12,151 nt of DNA from an uncultured Oscillospiraceae bacterium (lineage in GTDB: Bacteria > Bacillota > Clostridia > Oscillospirales > Oscillospiraceae): assembly GCA_900764755.1 (NCBI GenBank), contig CAAFPE010000012.1:1-12151 (forward strand), read 5' to 3'. Of the stretch, positions 1 to 6,285 are shown in pieces; position 1 is the stretch's first letter; every line of letters starts with the position of its first letter. The position numbers and the translations under genes were made by a program. The notes below the pieces were generated by a model. It saw only the letters and a list, made by a program, of their open reading frames with translations. It made no database searches and was not told where the DNA came from.

Positions 1-300
1 TTACTCCTCCCGCGCCTGACAATGACGCACGGGTGTCTAACATTGGGTCCCCGTAATCTCCGGGGGCCTGGGGGAGAACGAACTGGAGCCGGAGGGGACC
101 TGTTCCCGACGGCGATGTGAGTCTCCCCCGGCGATCCTTTGGTTTCTTTCCCATCGCTGGGAAAGAAACTCGCCCACAGGGCGAAACCCTCAGCGGCGGC
201 GCGCCGAGTCGTCGCGCCCTACGGGCGTCATGGTCTGCGGAGGACGGGCGGGCACATTGGGCCGCCCCTACAGCATTTCAGGCACATGACAGACAAACAG
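1..300. repeat. Gene-free left edge resembling a dispersed intergenic repeat
   Basis: No gene is convincing here. The sequence has a perfect 12-bp hairpin (142-169) and two 5-bp hairpins built on the same CGCCC/GGGCG arms (171-183 and 215-227), plus the palindrome GGCGCGCC near 199-206. The minus strand is open without a stop from about 279 off the left edge, including an ATG at 154. It encodes low-complexity, basic, domain-free text such as GKKPKDRRGRL. The plus strand in one frame reads GGHIGPPLQ. As I recall, phrases of this kind recur in many unrelated 'hypothetical proteins' of Oscillospiraceae, which would fit a multi-copy non-coding repeat translated by gene callers. Structure is seen in the sequence; the repeat identity is from memory and would need a search. 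The boundaries are approximate. Confidence 0.35.
142..169. repeat. Perfect 12-bp inverted repeat with 4-nt loop
   Basis: Arm GTTTCTTTCCCA (142-153) is exactly complementary to TGGGAAAGAAAC (158-169), with loop TCGC at 154-157. There is no T-run directly after it on either strand, so it is not a typical intrinsic terminator. It is about 175 bp beyond the stop codon of the dus gene and looks like part of the repeat-like left edge. Confidence 0.6.
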
Positions 301-301
301 G

Positions 302-335
302 ACGGCGGACAGCCTGCAAAAAGGCGGTCCGCCGT
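302..335 (-). terminator. Candidate terminator after the trxB-dus operon
   Basis: On the minus strand, 10 nt beyond the dus stop codon, ACGGCGGAC and GTCCGCCGT form a perfect 9-bp stem around a 16-nt loop that contains five T's. The tail after the stem is only moderately T-rich (CCTGTTTGTCTGT). It is therefore a weak or imperfect intrinsic terminator. Its position fits the end of the operon. Confidence 0.45.
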
Positions 336-344
336 TCGTTTCTC

Positions 345-1301
345 CTATTGTACCTCCCAGTGGGCATCCTGCCACATCGGCAGGGCGAAGATCTGGGCCA
401 CCGCCGACTCGTATGTGGGGGAGTCCGCCGCCTTACGGATCTGCTTCAAAGCCTTCTCCGCCCCCTGGAACAGGCGGCCCAGATAGCTCCAAAGCTCCTT
501 CATGTGAAATACCGTGTTGCGCTGGCTGGCGAAGATCTCCAGATAGGTGTGGTAGAGCTCATCGTGAAAGGCCCGCAGGGTCTCCCGGTCGGCTCCGGGA
601 CCGCCTTTGGCCTTCCGGACCAGAGCGGGATCCGCCAGAAGCCCCTGACCGATCATCACCCGGTCCACCTGGGGAAAGTGACACACAAATTGGGCACAGT
701 CCTCCGCAGTCACCAGGCCGCCGTTGAAGCACAGCGGCCCGGAGTATGTGGCCACCGCCTGTTCAAAATACTCCATCCGCACCGGGTGTCGGTAGAAGTC
801 CTTCCGCACCCGCGGGTGGACGATGAGCAGGGAGACGGGATACTGTCCAAAAATCTCCAGCAGGCGGGCGAACTCCTCCGGATCCTCCAGTCCCAGCCTG
901 GTTTTCAGCGACACTGCCAGCGGAGCCTTGGAGAAGATCCGGTCCAGCATCTGGTCCAGCGCCTCTGGCGAACCCAGCAGGCCGGAGCCCTTCCCCTTGG
1001 CCACTACCGTCCCAGAGGGACAGCCCAGATTCAGGTTGACCTCGTCATAGCCCATGGCGGCCAGTTCCCCGGCGCACCAGAGAAAATCGTCCGGGCTTTT
1101 CGCCAGAAGCTGAGGCACCGCCCGAAAGCCCTGATTGTGCTCCGGCAGGACGTTGCGCAGCTCCCGCTGGGTAAAGACATGATCCTGAGTGGGGGAGAGA
1201 AAGGGCATATAGTAGGCGTCCACCCCGGGGAACCAGCGGTGGTGGGCCCGGCGGAATTCTGAGCCGGTCACGCCCTCCAAAGGGGCAAAGTAATACTGCA
1301 T
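345..1301 (-). CDS. dus: tRNA-dihydrouridine synthase (Dus family)
   Basis: This 318-residue protein is an FMN-dependent enzyme that uses NADPH to reduce specific uridines in tRNA to dihydrouridine, in the cytoplasm. It begins with the family signature YYFAPLEGVTGSEFRRA (3-19). The catalytic loop NLNLGCPSG (89-97) carries Cys94, the expected proton donor, followed by KGKGSGLLG. SLKTRLG (131-137) supplies the lysine expected to contact uracil/FMN. FNGGLVT (192-198) and RVMIGQGLLADP (214-225) are the phosphate-binding part of the TIM barrel. The segment usually written HGR reads HPR (162-164) here. The start is the ATG at 1301, preceded by GGGAGGAG at good spacing; the frame stays open upstream to 1436, but only because it overlaps trxB. 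It lies 16 nt after the trxB stop and is surely co-transcribed. Family assignment is secure; which DusA/B/C-type positions it modifies cannot be read from the sequence. Confidence 0.95.
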   Translation of the reverse strand: MQYYFAPLEGVTGSEFRRAHHRWFPGVDAYYMPFLSPTQDHVFTQRELRNVLPEHNQGFRAVPQLLAKSPDDFLWCAGELAAMGYDEVNLNLGCPSGTVVAKGKGSGLLGSPEALDQMLDRIFSKAPLAVSLKTRLGLEDPEEFARLLEIFGQYPVSLLIVHPRVRKDFYRHPVRMEYFEQAVATYSGPLCFNGGLVTAEDCAQFVCHFPQVDRVMIGQGLLADPALVRKAKGGPGADRETLRAFHDELYHTYLEIFASQRNTVFHMKELWSYLGRLFQGAEKALKQIRKAADSPTYESAVAQIFALPMWQDAHWEVQ

Positions 1302-1317
1302 GGCAGGCTCCTCCCGG

Positions 1318-2235
1318 TCAGGATTGGTGCTCGTCCACCCAGCGGCAGGCTGCCAGTCCGGCCACCGCCCCATCACCCACCGCAGTGGTGAGCTGGCGGA
1401 CCGCCTTCCCGCGGCAGTCCCCCGCAGCGAATACACCGGGCAGGCTGGCCTTGCAGTCCTCTCCGGCCAGGACGTAGCCGTCCTCGTCCAGCAGAAGCAG
1501 GTCGGTGAGGGCTCGGTTCCGGGGCTCCTGGCCTACGGCGACGAACAGGGCATCCACCGCCAGCTCCCGTTCCTCCCCGGCGGCCCCGTCCCGCACCCGC
1601 AGGCCGGTGAGGCGGCCGTCTTGGGTGAGAAGCTCCTCCACAGTGGAGTCCATCCAGCAGCGGATATTCTCCCGGCGCTCCACCTGGTCCACCAGACGCC
1701 GCTCACCCCGGAACTGATCCCGGCGATGGATCAGGGTGACCTGGGAACAGGTCCCGGCCAGAAACAGGGCGTCCTGAAGGGCAGTGTCACCGCCCCCCAC
1801 CACAGCCACCGGGCGATCAGGGTAGAAGGGGCCGTCGCACACGGCGCAGTAGGAAATGCCCTGGCCCACCAGTTCCTCCTCGCCGGGCAGGCCCAGGGTG
1901 CGGTGGCGCACACCGGCGGCCAGGATCAGAGCCCGGCACTCCCGCACCGCGCCGTCGGTGACGACCTGGAAGCCGGGGCCGCGGGTCCGGAAGTCGGTCA
2001 CCGTCTCATACTCCACCTGGACCCCCAGGTCCTCCGCCTGCTGAAGCAGGTCCTCCGCCAGCTTGATGCCGGGCACAGAGGGGACACCGGGATAGTTCTC
2101 CACCAGAGGGGAGAAATTGATCTGCCCCCCTGGGGCGTCCCCCTCCAGCACCAGGACGCGCTTGCCCGCCCGGGCGGCATACATGGCGGCCGTCAGGCCG
2201 GCGGGACCTGCGCCCACCACAATAATATCTGTCAT
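1318..2235 (-). CDS. trxB: Thioredoxin-disulfide reductase
   Basis: This 305-residue cytoplasmic flavoenzyme passes electrons from NADPH through FAD to thioredoxin. The sequence shows an N-terminal FAD-binding GAGPAG (8-13), the redox-active pair in CAVC (Cys130, Cys133), the NADPH-binding GGGDTA (147-152) followed by HRRDQFR (170-176), and the C-terminal FAD motif VFAAGDC (268-274). Length and domain order (FAD, NADPH, FAD) match the low-molecular-weight bacterial type. I chose ATG at 2235 because GAGG sits 5 nt upstream. A GTG two codons earlier (2241) lies inside that ribosome binding site, so it is less likely. It is the first gene of an operon with dus. No thioredoxin gene is present in the window. 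Confidence 0.96.
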   Translation of the reverse strand: MTDIIVVGAGPAGLTAAMYAARAGKRVLVLEGDAPGGQINFSPLVENYPGVPSVPGIKLAEDLLQQAEDLGVQVEYETVTDFRTRGPGFQVVTDGAVRECRALILAAGVRHRTLGLPGEEELVGQGISYCAVCDGPFYPDRPVAVVGGGDTALQDALFLAGTCSQVTLIHRRDQFRGERRLVDQVERRENIRCWMDSTVEELLTQDGRLTGLRVRDGAAGEERELAVDALFVAVGQEPRNRALTDLLLLDEDGYVLAGEDCKASLPGVFAAGDCRGKAVRQLTTAVGDGAVAGLAACRWVDEHQS

Positions 2236-2316
2236 ATCCACACCTCATTTTGATCTGTGTGCCGCCGCTGCACGGAAGGGCAGCGTCAGCACGCCGATAT
2301 GCACACGGTTTTCCCC

Positions 2317-2346
2317 ATTTTACCCCAGAACGGTGGAAAAAGCCAG
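2317..2346 (-). promoter_or_regulatory. Possible trxB-dus promoter
   Basis: On the minus strand a -10-like TAAAAT (2317-2322) lies 18 nt downstream of a weak -35-like CTGGCT (2341-2346). It would give a leader of roughly 75 nt before trxB. That leader contains a small CGCTG/CAGCG hairpin but no riboswitch that I recognise. The -10 is good, the -35 is poor. Confidence 0.4.
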
Positions 2347-2375
2347 AGGAGATCCCAAGCTTTCGGGCTCGGGGC

Positions 2376-2412
2376 AAAAAAATCCGGGGAGCCCCTGTGG
2401 GACTCCCCGGAT
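2376..2412 (-). terminator. Intrinsic terminator of the rpsF-ssb-rpsR operon
   Basis: On the minus strand, 19 nt after the rpsR stop codon, ATCCGGGGAG and CTCCCCGGAT form a perfect 10-bp GC-rich stem (arms 2403-2412 and 2382-2391). It is extended inward by CCC/GGG and followed by a run of seven T's (2382-2376). This is a textbook Rho-independent terminator. It separates the operon from the downstream trxB promoter. Confidence 0.93.
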
Positions 2413-2431
2413 CGATGTTTATTGCGTTGGA

Positions 2432-2677
2432 TCAGTCAGTGACGTAGGGCAACAGGGCGACCTGGCGGGCGCGCTTGATGGCCTCGGTCAGCTGGCGCTG
2501 ATGCATGGCGCAGGTGCCGGTTGTGCGGCGGGGCAGGATCTTGCCGCGCTCAGAGGTGTAGCGGCGCAGCTTGGCAGCATCCTTATAGTCGATGCACTCC
2601 ACCTTGTCCACGCAGAAGGCGCAGACCTTGCGGCGCTTGCGGCCGCGGGGGGCGCGGTTTTCACGTTCCATAGCCAT
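2432..2677 (-). CDS. rpsR: 30S ribosomal protein S18
   Basis: This 81-residue protein is part of the platform of the small ribosomal subunit, where it pairs with S6. The family is recognised from KILPRRTTGTCAMHQRQL (46-63) and the C-terminal AIKRARQVALLPY (66-78), with a basic N-terminus (RGRKRRK). It keeps four cysteines, Cys19, Cys22, Cys28 and Cys56. This is the arrangement of zinc-binding ('C+') S18 forms, so the protein probably holds a zinc ion; many bacteria also carry a cysteine-free copy elsewhere for zinc limitation. The start is the ATG at 2677, with AGGAGG 8 nt upstream; a second ATG two codons later is too far from it. It lies 37 nt after ssb and is the last gene of the operon. 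Confidence 0.97.
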   Translation of the reverse strand: MAMERENRAPRGRKRRKVCAFCVDKVECIDYKDAAKLRRYTSERGKILPRRTTGTCAMHQRQLTEAIKRARQVALLPYVTD

Positions 2678-2714
2678 GAGAGAAACCTCCTTTTACGACC
2701 AGATACGGTCAAAG

Positions 2715-3215
2715 TTAGAACGGCAGTTCGCCGTCGTCATCAGAAAGCTCGGCAAACTGGTCGCCGCCGGAGGGGGCGCCATAGCCGGAGGGGGCCGCGG
2801 AAGGGGCGGGAGCCGAGGGGGCGGCATAGCCGCCGGAATAACCGCCGCCGGACGCATAGCCGGCATTGGAATAGCCTCCGCCGTCGCTGTCCCGCTTGGA
2901 GTCCCCGAAGTACACCTGGTCGGCGATCACCTCGGCGCTGCGGCGCTTGCCGCCCTCCTTGTCGGTCCAGTCGCGGATCTGAAGGCGGCCCTCCACCACG
3001 GCCATACGGCCCTTGGTGAAGTAGCGGCTGACAAACTCAGCCGTCTGCCGCCAGGCCACCACATCGATAAAATCGGTGCTGCGTTCGCCGGTGGCCTTGT
3101 CTTTAAAATCCCGGTCCACCGCCAGAGAGAAGGAGGCCACAGGGGTCCCCGTCTGCGTCCGGCGCAGCTCCGGGTCACGGGTCAGACGTCCCATGAGGAA
3201 AATCTTGTTGAGCAT
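2715..3215 (-). CDS. ssb: Single-stranded DNA-binding protein
   Basis: This 166-residue protein coats single-stranded DNA during replication, recombination and repair and recruits partner proteins. Residues 1-107 form the OB fold: it opens with MLNKIFLMGRLTRDPELR, then TPVASFSLAVDRDF, STDFIDVVAWRQTAEFVSRYFTKG (aromatic DNA-stacking residues) and VEGRLQIRDWTDKEG. Residues 108-158 are a Gly/Ser/Tyr/Ala/Pro-rich flexible linker. The last eight residues, DDDGELPF, are the acidic tip that binds partners such as RecO, PriA and DNA polymerase subunits. The start ATG at 3215 has a purine-rich GGAGAGGG site upstream. It sits 13 nt after rpsF, in the usual Firmicutes order S6-SSB-S18, and is probably translated at a high level from the operon promoter. 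Confidence 0.97.
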   Translation of the reverse strand: MLNKIFLMGRLTRDPELRRTQTGTPVASFSLAVDRDFKDKATGERSTDFIDVVAWRQTAEFVSRYFTKGRMAVVEGRLQIRDWTDKEGGKRRSAEVIADQVYFGDSKRDSDGGGYSNAGYASGGGYSGGYAAPSAPAPSAAPSGYGAPSGGDQFAELSDDDGELPF

Positions 3216-3228
3216 ATCCGCCCTCTCC

Positions 3229-3525
3229 TTACTGGTCCTTACAGACGATCAGGGAACGCATCACGCCGTCGGTGATCCGGAAGATACGGTCCAGCTCGGC
3301 GGGGATGGCGGCGGTGGCGTTGAAGGTCATCAGCACATAGTAGCCCTCCATCAGATCGTTGATGGGATAGGCCAGACGACGCTTGCCCCACTCATCGACC
3401 TCAGAGACGGTACCATTCGCCTCCACCACGGCCTTGAACTTGGCCACCAGAGCGGCGACGGCCTCCTCATTCAGAGAGGGATCCAGGATATACATCGCCT
3501 CGTAGTTTGCGTTGATCTTTGCCAT
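3229..3525 (-). CDS. rpsF: 30S ribosomal protein S6
   Basis: This 98-residue protein binds 16S rRNA in the central domain as a heterodimer with S18. The family signatures are YEAMYILDPSLNEEAV (8-23), WGKRRLAYPINDLMEGYYVLMTF (46-68) and the C-terminal ELDRIFRITDGVMRSLIV. It has the normal length for an S6 without the long acidic tail found in some Proteobacteria. The start ATG at 3525 is preceded by AGGAGG (3535-3540) at 9 nt. It is first in the operon, behind a near-consensus promoter and an approximately 84-nt structured leader. In several bacteria the S6:S18 complex represses its own mRNA by binding such a leader, so the same is plausible here. Confidence 0.97.
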   Translation of the reverse strand: MAKINANYEAMYILDPSLNEEAVAALVAKFKAVVEANGTVSEVDEWGKRRLAYPINDLMEGYYVLMTFNATAAIPAELDRIFRITDGVMRSLIVCKDQ

Positions 3526-3609
3526 ATTCTTGCACCTCCTTATGGTCTTGTGGCCCCCGGTCGCGCCGGGAGCAAGGATTCGGTCGCCGGGCAGAACCCG
3601 GTAACAGAC
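3526..3609 (-). promoter_or_regulatory. Structured rpsF leader, candidate S6:S18 autoregulatory site
   Basis: The minus-strand leader between the predicted start of transcription and the rpsF ATG contains two GC-rich hairpins. The first is CCGGG-TTCTG-CCCGG (3601-3587). The second is CTCCCGG-CGCGA-CCGGGGG (3572-3554). They are separated by a single-stranded segment that contains ACCGAA, and the ribosome binding site follows. The four CCCGG/CCGGG arms can pair with each other in alternative ways. S6:S18 binding of its own leader is known from the family and involves a CCG-containing bulge that mimics 16S rRNA. That this leader is such a site is inference; I could not fold it or align it to the published consensus. 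Confidence 0.45.
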
Positions 3610-3615
3610 TTTACT

Positions 3616-3643
3616 ATTATATAAGGTTTTATGGAAAAGTCAA
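3616..3643 (-). promoter_or_regulatory. Strong sigma-A-type promoter of rpsF-ssb-rpsR
   Basis: On the minus strand, -35 TTGACT (3638-3643) and a perfect -10 TATAAT (3616-3621) are separated by 16 nt of AT-rich sequence. Transcription would begin near 3609. The locally AT-rich base composition stands out from the GC-rich surroundings. The strength fits a ribosomal protein operon. Confidence 0.92.
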
Positions 3644-3706
3644 GACATTTTTTAAATCTTTTCTCCGCTTTTCCGGGGAATCTCCGTAGAAAATCCGCAC
3701 CGGCGC

Positions 3707-3735
3707 TTTTCTCACGGGGCGGTCCATGGTACAAT
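3707..3735 (+). promoter_or_regulatory. Candidate promoter for gluQ
   Basis: A -10-like TACAAT (3730-3735) lies 17 nt after a weak -35-like TTTTCT (3707-3712). Transcription would start near 3742. This places the ATG at 3726 before the transcript begins and supports the later TTG start of gluQ. The -35 is poor, so expression is probably low. Confidence 0.5.
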
Positions 3736-3764
3736 GGAGCAAACGCATGGAGGAGGGGAGGACC

Positions 3765-4700
3765 TTGGCAGATATAAAAAAGCAGGACCAGCCGGTGTGC
3801 GGACGCTTTGCCCCCAGCCCCAGCGGGCGGATGCACCTGGGAAACCTCTGGTCCGCACTGCTGGCCTGGCTGGCCACCCGGAGCCGGGACGGACGTATGG
3901 TTCTGCGGCTGGAGGACCTGGACCCGGACCGCTGCACGCAGGCCCGGTGCGATCAGGTGATGCGGGATCTGGAGTGGCTGGGGCTGGACTGGGACAACGA
4001 ACCGGTGTATCAAAGCCGCCGGACCGACGCCTATCGGGCCGCCTTCGCCCGACTGGAGGAGGCTGGGTTGCTCTATCCCTGCTACTGCACCCGGGCGGAG
4101 CGGCTGGCCGCCTCCGCCCCCCACCGGTCTGACGGCATCCCGGTCTATGACGGGCGCTGCCGCCGCCTGCCGCTGGAAGAACTGGAACGCCTGGCCCAGA
4201 GCCGCCGCCCGGCCTGGCGGGTCCGGGTCCCGGAGGAGGTCCGGAGCTTCCATGACCTGCTCCAAGGGAACGTTTCCCAGGATCTGTCCCTGGACTGCGG
4301 CGACTTCATCCTCCGCCGGTCCGACGGAGTATACGCCTATCAGCTGGCAGTGGTGGTGGACGACGGGGCCATGGGGGTGACCCAGGTGGTGCGGGGCAGT
4401 GATCTGTTGGACTCCACCCCGCGGCAGCTGTGGCTTCAGGAGCAGCTGGGCCTGCCCCATCCGGAGTACGGCCATGTCCCCCTCCTCCTGGCGCCGGACG
4501 GCCGCCGCCTGGCCAAGCGGGATCGGGACCAGGAGTTGGGAGAACTCCAGAGGCGCTGCTCCGCCCGGGAATTGGTGGGAGAGCTGGCCCTGCTGGCCGG
4601 GCTGATCCCGGAGTACGCCCCCATCTCCCCCGCCGAGCTGATCCCCCTGTTCTCCTGGGAGAGGCTGCCCCGGGCGGACTGTACCGCCCCTCTGTCATAG
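3765..4700 (+). CDS. gluQ: Glutamyl-Q-tRNA(Asp) synthetase (truncated GluRS paralogue)
   Basis: This 311-residue protein resembles the catalytic half of glutamyl-tRNA synthetase without the anticodon-binding domain. The known family (GluQRS/YadB) attaches glutamate to the queuosine base at position 34 of tRNA(Asp). Visible are GRFAPSPSGRMHLGN (13-27), the HIGH-like signature; RLEDLDPDR (48-56); a C-x-C...Y...C zinc site at Cys106, Cys108, Tyr128 and Cys132, which is typical of GluQRS; GVYAYQLAVVVDDGAMGVTQVVRG (188-211); and RLAKRDRD (248-255) in place of KMSKS. I chose TTG at 3765 because AGGAGG lies 8 nt upstream and the putative promoter -10 is at 3730. The frame also opens at ATG 3726 or 3747. 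The length of about 310 residues, against about 480 for GluRS, supports GluQRS. It is a single gene with its own promoter. Confidence 0.9.
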   Translation: MADIKKQDQPVCGRFAPSPSGRMHLGNLWSALLAWLATRSRDGRMVLRLEDLDPDRCTQARCDQVMRDLEWLGLDWDNEPVYQSRRTDAYRAAFARLEEAGLLYPCYCTRAERLAASAPHRSDGIPVYDGRCRRLPLEELERLAQSRRPAWRVRVPEEVRSFHDLLQGNVSQDLSLDCGDFILRRSDGVYAYQLAVVVDDGAMGVTQVVRGSDLLDSTPRQLWLQEQLGLPHPEYGHVPLLLAPDGRRLAKRDRDQELGELQRRCSARELVGELALLAGLIPEYAPISPAELIPLFSWERLPRADCTAPLS

Positions 4701-4733
4701 ACCTGGTTTGTAGATTTTTACAAAAGCAATCTG

Positions 4734-4757
4734 AAACCCTGTTCAAGCATGGGGTTT
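4734..4757 (+). terminator. Weak hairpin after gluQ
   Basis: AAACCCTGT (4734-4742) can pair with ATGGGGTTT (4749-4757), with two G-T wobbles around a 6-nt loop, followed by TCC. The T-run is short. It overlaps the -35 region of the next promoter, so it may be a weak terminator or chance. Confidence 0.25.
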
Positions 4758-4768
4758 TCCTGTATAAT
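4740..4768 (+). promoter_or_regulatory. Candidate promoter for the AGCS symporter
   Basis: A perfect -10 TATAAT (4763-4768) preceded by TG lies 17 nt after a weak -35-like TGTTCA (4740-4745). The leader from about 4775 to the start codon is near 75 nt and contains a small CCCAC/GTGGG hairpin. No riboswitch is recognised in it. Confidence 0.6.
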
Positions 4769-4847
4769 AAAGCAGAGCGGTATCCTGCGGCCCACCCGCT
4801 CCGCCGTGGGAACGTCCACAGGAGAGAGACAAATTTAACAAAGAAAG

Positions 4848-6269
4848 TTGAGTGTGTGTATCGTGATCGACAAATTGATTGGCGACATCAGCACGGTGAT
4901 GTACAGCTATGTGCTCATCATCCTGCTGCTGGCCACGGGTCTGTACTTTACCTTCCGGACCCGCTTCGTCCAGTTCCGTATGTTCCTGGAATCCATCCGT
5001 GTAGTAGGAGAAAAGCCGGAGAAGGCTGGGGCGACCTCTTCGTTCCAGGCGCTGATGGTATCCACTGCCTCCCGGGTGGGAACGGGCAACATCATCGGCA
5101 TCTCCACCGCAATCTGTGCCGGCGGCTTCGGCGCGGTGTTCTGGATGTGGGTCATCGCCATCATCGGCGGTGCCTCCGCGTTCATCGAGTCCACCCTGGC
5201 CCAGATCTACAAGCGCCGTGACCCGGAGACGGGTGAGAGCTACGGCGGCCCCTCCTATTACATCGAGGCCGCCCTCCACAGCCGTCCCCTGGCCATCGTA
5301 TTCGCCTTCTCCCTGATCCTGACCTATGCCGGCGGATTCAATATGCTGGCCTCCTATAACCTCCAGTCCACCTTTGCCGGGTACAGCTTCTATGACCCGG
5401 AGACCACCCCCTGGATCATCGGCGCCATTCTGGCCCTGCTGGTAGGCTACTGCGTCATGGGGGGCGGCAAGCGCATCGTGAAGGTCACCTCCACCGTCGT
5501 TCCCTTCATGGGCGGCCTGTATGTGCTGGTCTCCCTGATCGTCATTGTGATGAACATCGGCCTGCTGCCCCAAGTGCTGGGCCGGATCTTCTCCGAGGCC
5601 TTTGACTTCCAGGCCATCTTCGGCGGCCTGGCCGGCTCCTGCCTGATGTACGGCATCAAGCGCGGCCTCTACTCCAACGAGGCCGGCGTGGGCTCCGCCC
5701 CCAACGCGGCCGCCTCCGCCAACGTCAGCCACCCGGTGAAGCAGGGCCTGGTCCAGATGCTCTCCGTGTTCATTGACACCCTGCTGATCTGCACCGCCAC
5801 CGCCTTCATGCTGCTGTGCTCCGGTGTGGAGCCCGACGCTACACTGGAGGGCGCCCCCTATGTCCAGGCGGCTCTGAGCGCGGTGTTCGGCCCCATCGGC
5901 CCCCTGTTCATCACGGTGGCCATGGTGCTCTTCGCCTTCACCACCCTCATCGGCAACCTCTACTATGTGGACAACTGCCTGAACTACATCGTCAAGAAGG
6001 TTCCCGCCAAGGAGTTCATGGTCCTCTTCCGCATCGACGCCATGATCCTGATCTTCATCGGCGCCGGGATGCAGATCGGCACCGTGTGGAACCTGGCGGA
6101 CGTGCTCATGGGTGTGATGGCCCTGATCAACCTGCCGGTCATCATCATCCTCAGCCGCCCTGCCCTGCTGGCTCTGAAGGATTATGTCGCGCAGAAGAAA
6201 ACCGGGCGCAACCCGGTGTTCAAGGCCGAGACCGTGGGTCTCAAGGGCAAGACAGAATACTGGAACTGA
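4848..6269 (+). CDS. Sodium:alanine/glycine symporter (AGCS family)
   Basis: This 473-residue inner-membrane carrier probably takes up alanine or glycine driven by the sodium gradient (family knowledge; the substrate is not proven by sequence). It contains the family signatures MVSTASRVGTGNIIGIST (70-87) and KRGLYSNEAGVGSAPNAAA (271-289), and about ten to eleven hydrophobic segments, the first at 18-35 and the last near 418-436. The charged C-terminal tail is cytoplasmic. Length is usual for the family. The start is uncertain. TTG 4848, GTG 4854 and GTG 4863 are all in frame. The only good ribosome binding site (AGGAGAG, 4820-4826) lies about 20 nt before the first of these, so no candidate has ideal spacing. 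Starting at 4863 would give MIDKLIGDISTVMYSY, close to the usual N-terminus. It is a single gene between its own promoter and a strong terminator. Confidence 0.95.
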   Translation: MSVCIVIDKLIGDISTVMYSYVLIILLLATGLYFTFRTRFVQFRMFLESIRVVGEKPEKAGATSSFQALMVSTASRVGTGNIIGISTAICAGGFGAVFWMWVIAIIGGASAFIESTLAQIYKRRDPETGESYGGPSYYIEAALHSRPLAIVFAFSLILTYAGGFNMLASYNLQSTFAGYSFYDPETTPWIIGAILALLVGYCVMGGGKRIVKVTSTVVPFMGGLYVLVSLIVIVMNIGLLPQVLGRIFSEAFDFQAIFGGLAGSCLMYGIKRGLYSNEAGVGSAPNAAASANVSHPVKQGLVQMLSVFIDTLLICTATAFMLLCSGVEPDATLEGAPYVQAALSAVFGPIGPLFITVAMVLFAFTTLIGNLYYVDNCLNYIVKKVPAKEFMVLFRIDAMILIFIGAGMQIGTVWNLADVLMGVMALINLPVIIILSRPALLALKDYVAQKKTGRNPVFKAETVGLKGKTEYWN

Positions 6270-6285
6270 TCCCAGCGGGATCTCA

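Noticed and set aside
2..154. Open minus-strand frame with ATG at 154 running off the left edge
   Set aside because: The 51 codons are basic and low-complexity with no domain, the start lies inside a perfect hairpin, and there is no ribosome binding site. Better explained as repeat sequence.
117..1262. Long plus-strand frame of 381 codons
   Set aside because: It is antisense to most of dus, whose motifs are unmistakable; it shows no domain and no ribosome binding site.
1300..2253. Plus-strand frame of 317 codons antisense to trxB
   Set aside because: Mirror frame produced by GC-rich third positions in trxB; no start signals and no recognisable domain.
3743..3764. T-box leader controlling gluQ
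   Set aside because: Only about 20 nt separate the likely transcription start from the start codon, too little for a T-box.
3540..4475. Minus-strand frame of 311 codons antisense to gluQ
   Set aside because: His/Gln/Pro-rich mirror translation; it runs through the rpsF promoter and leader, and gluQ on the other strand carries intact catalytic motifs.
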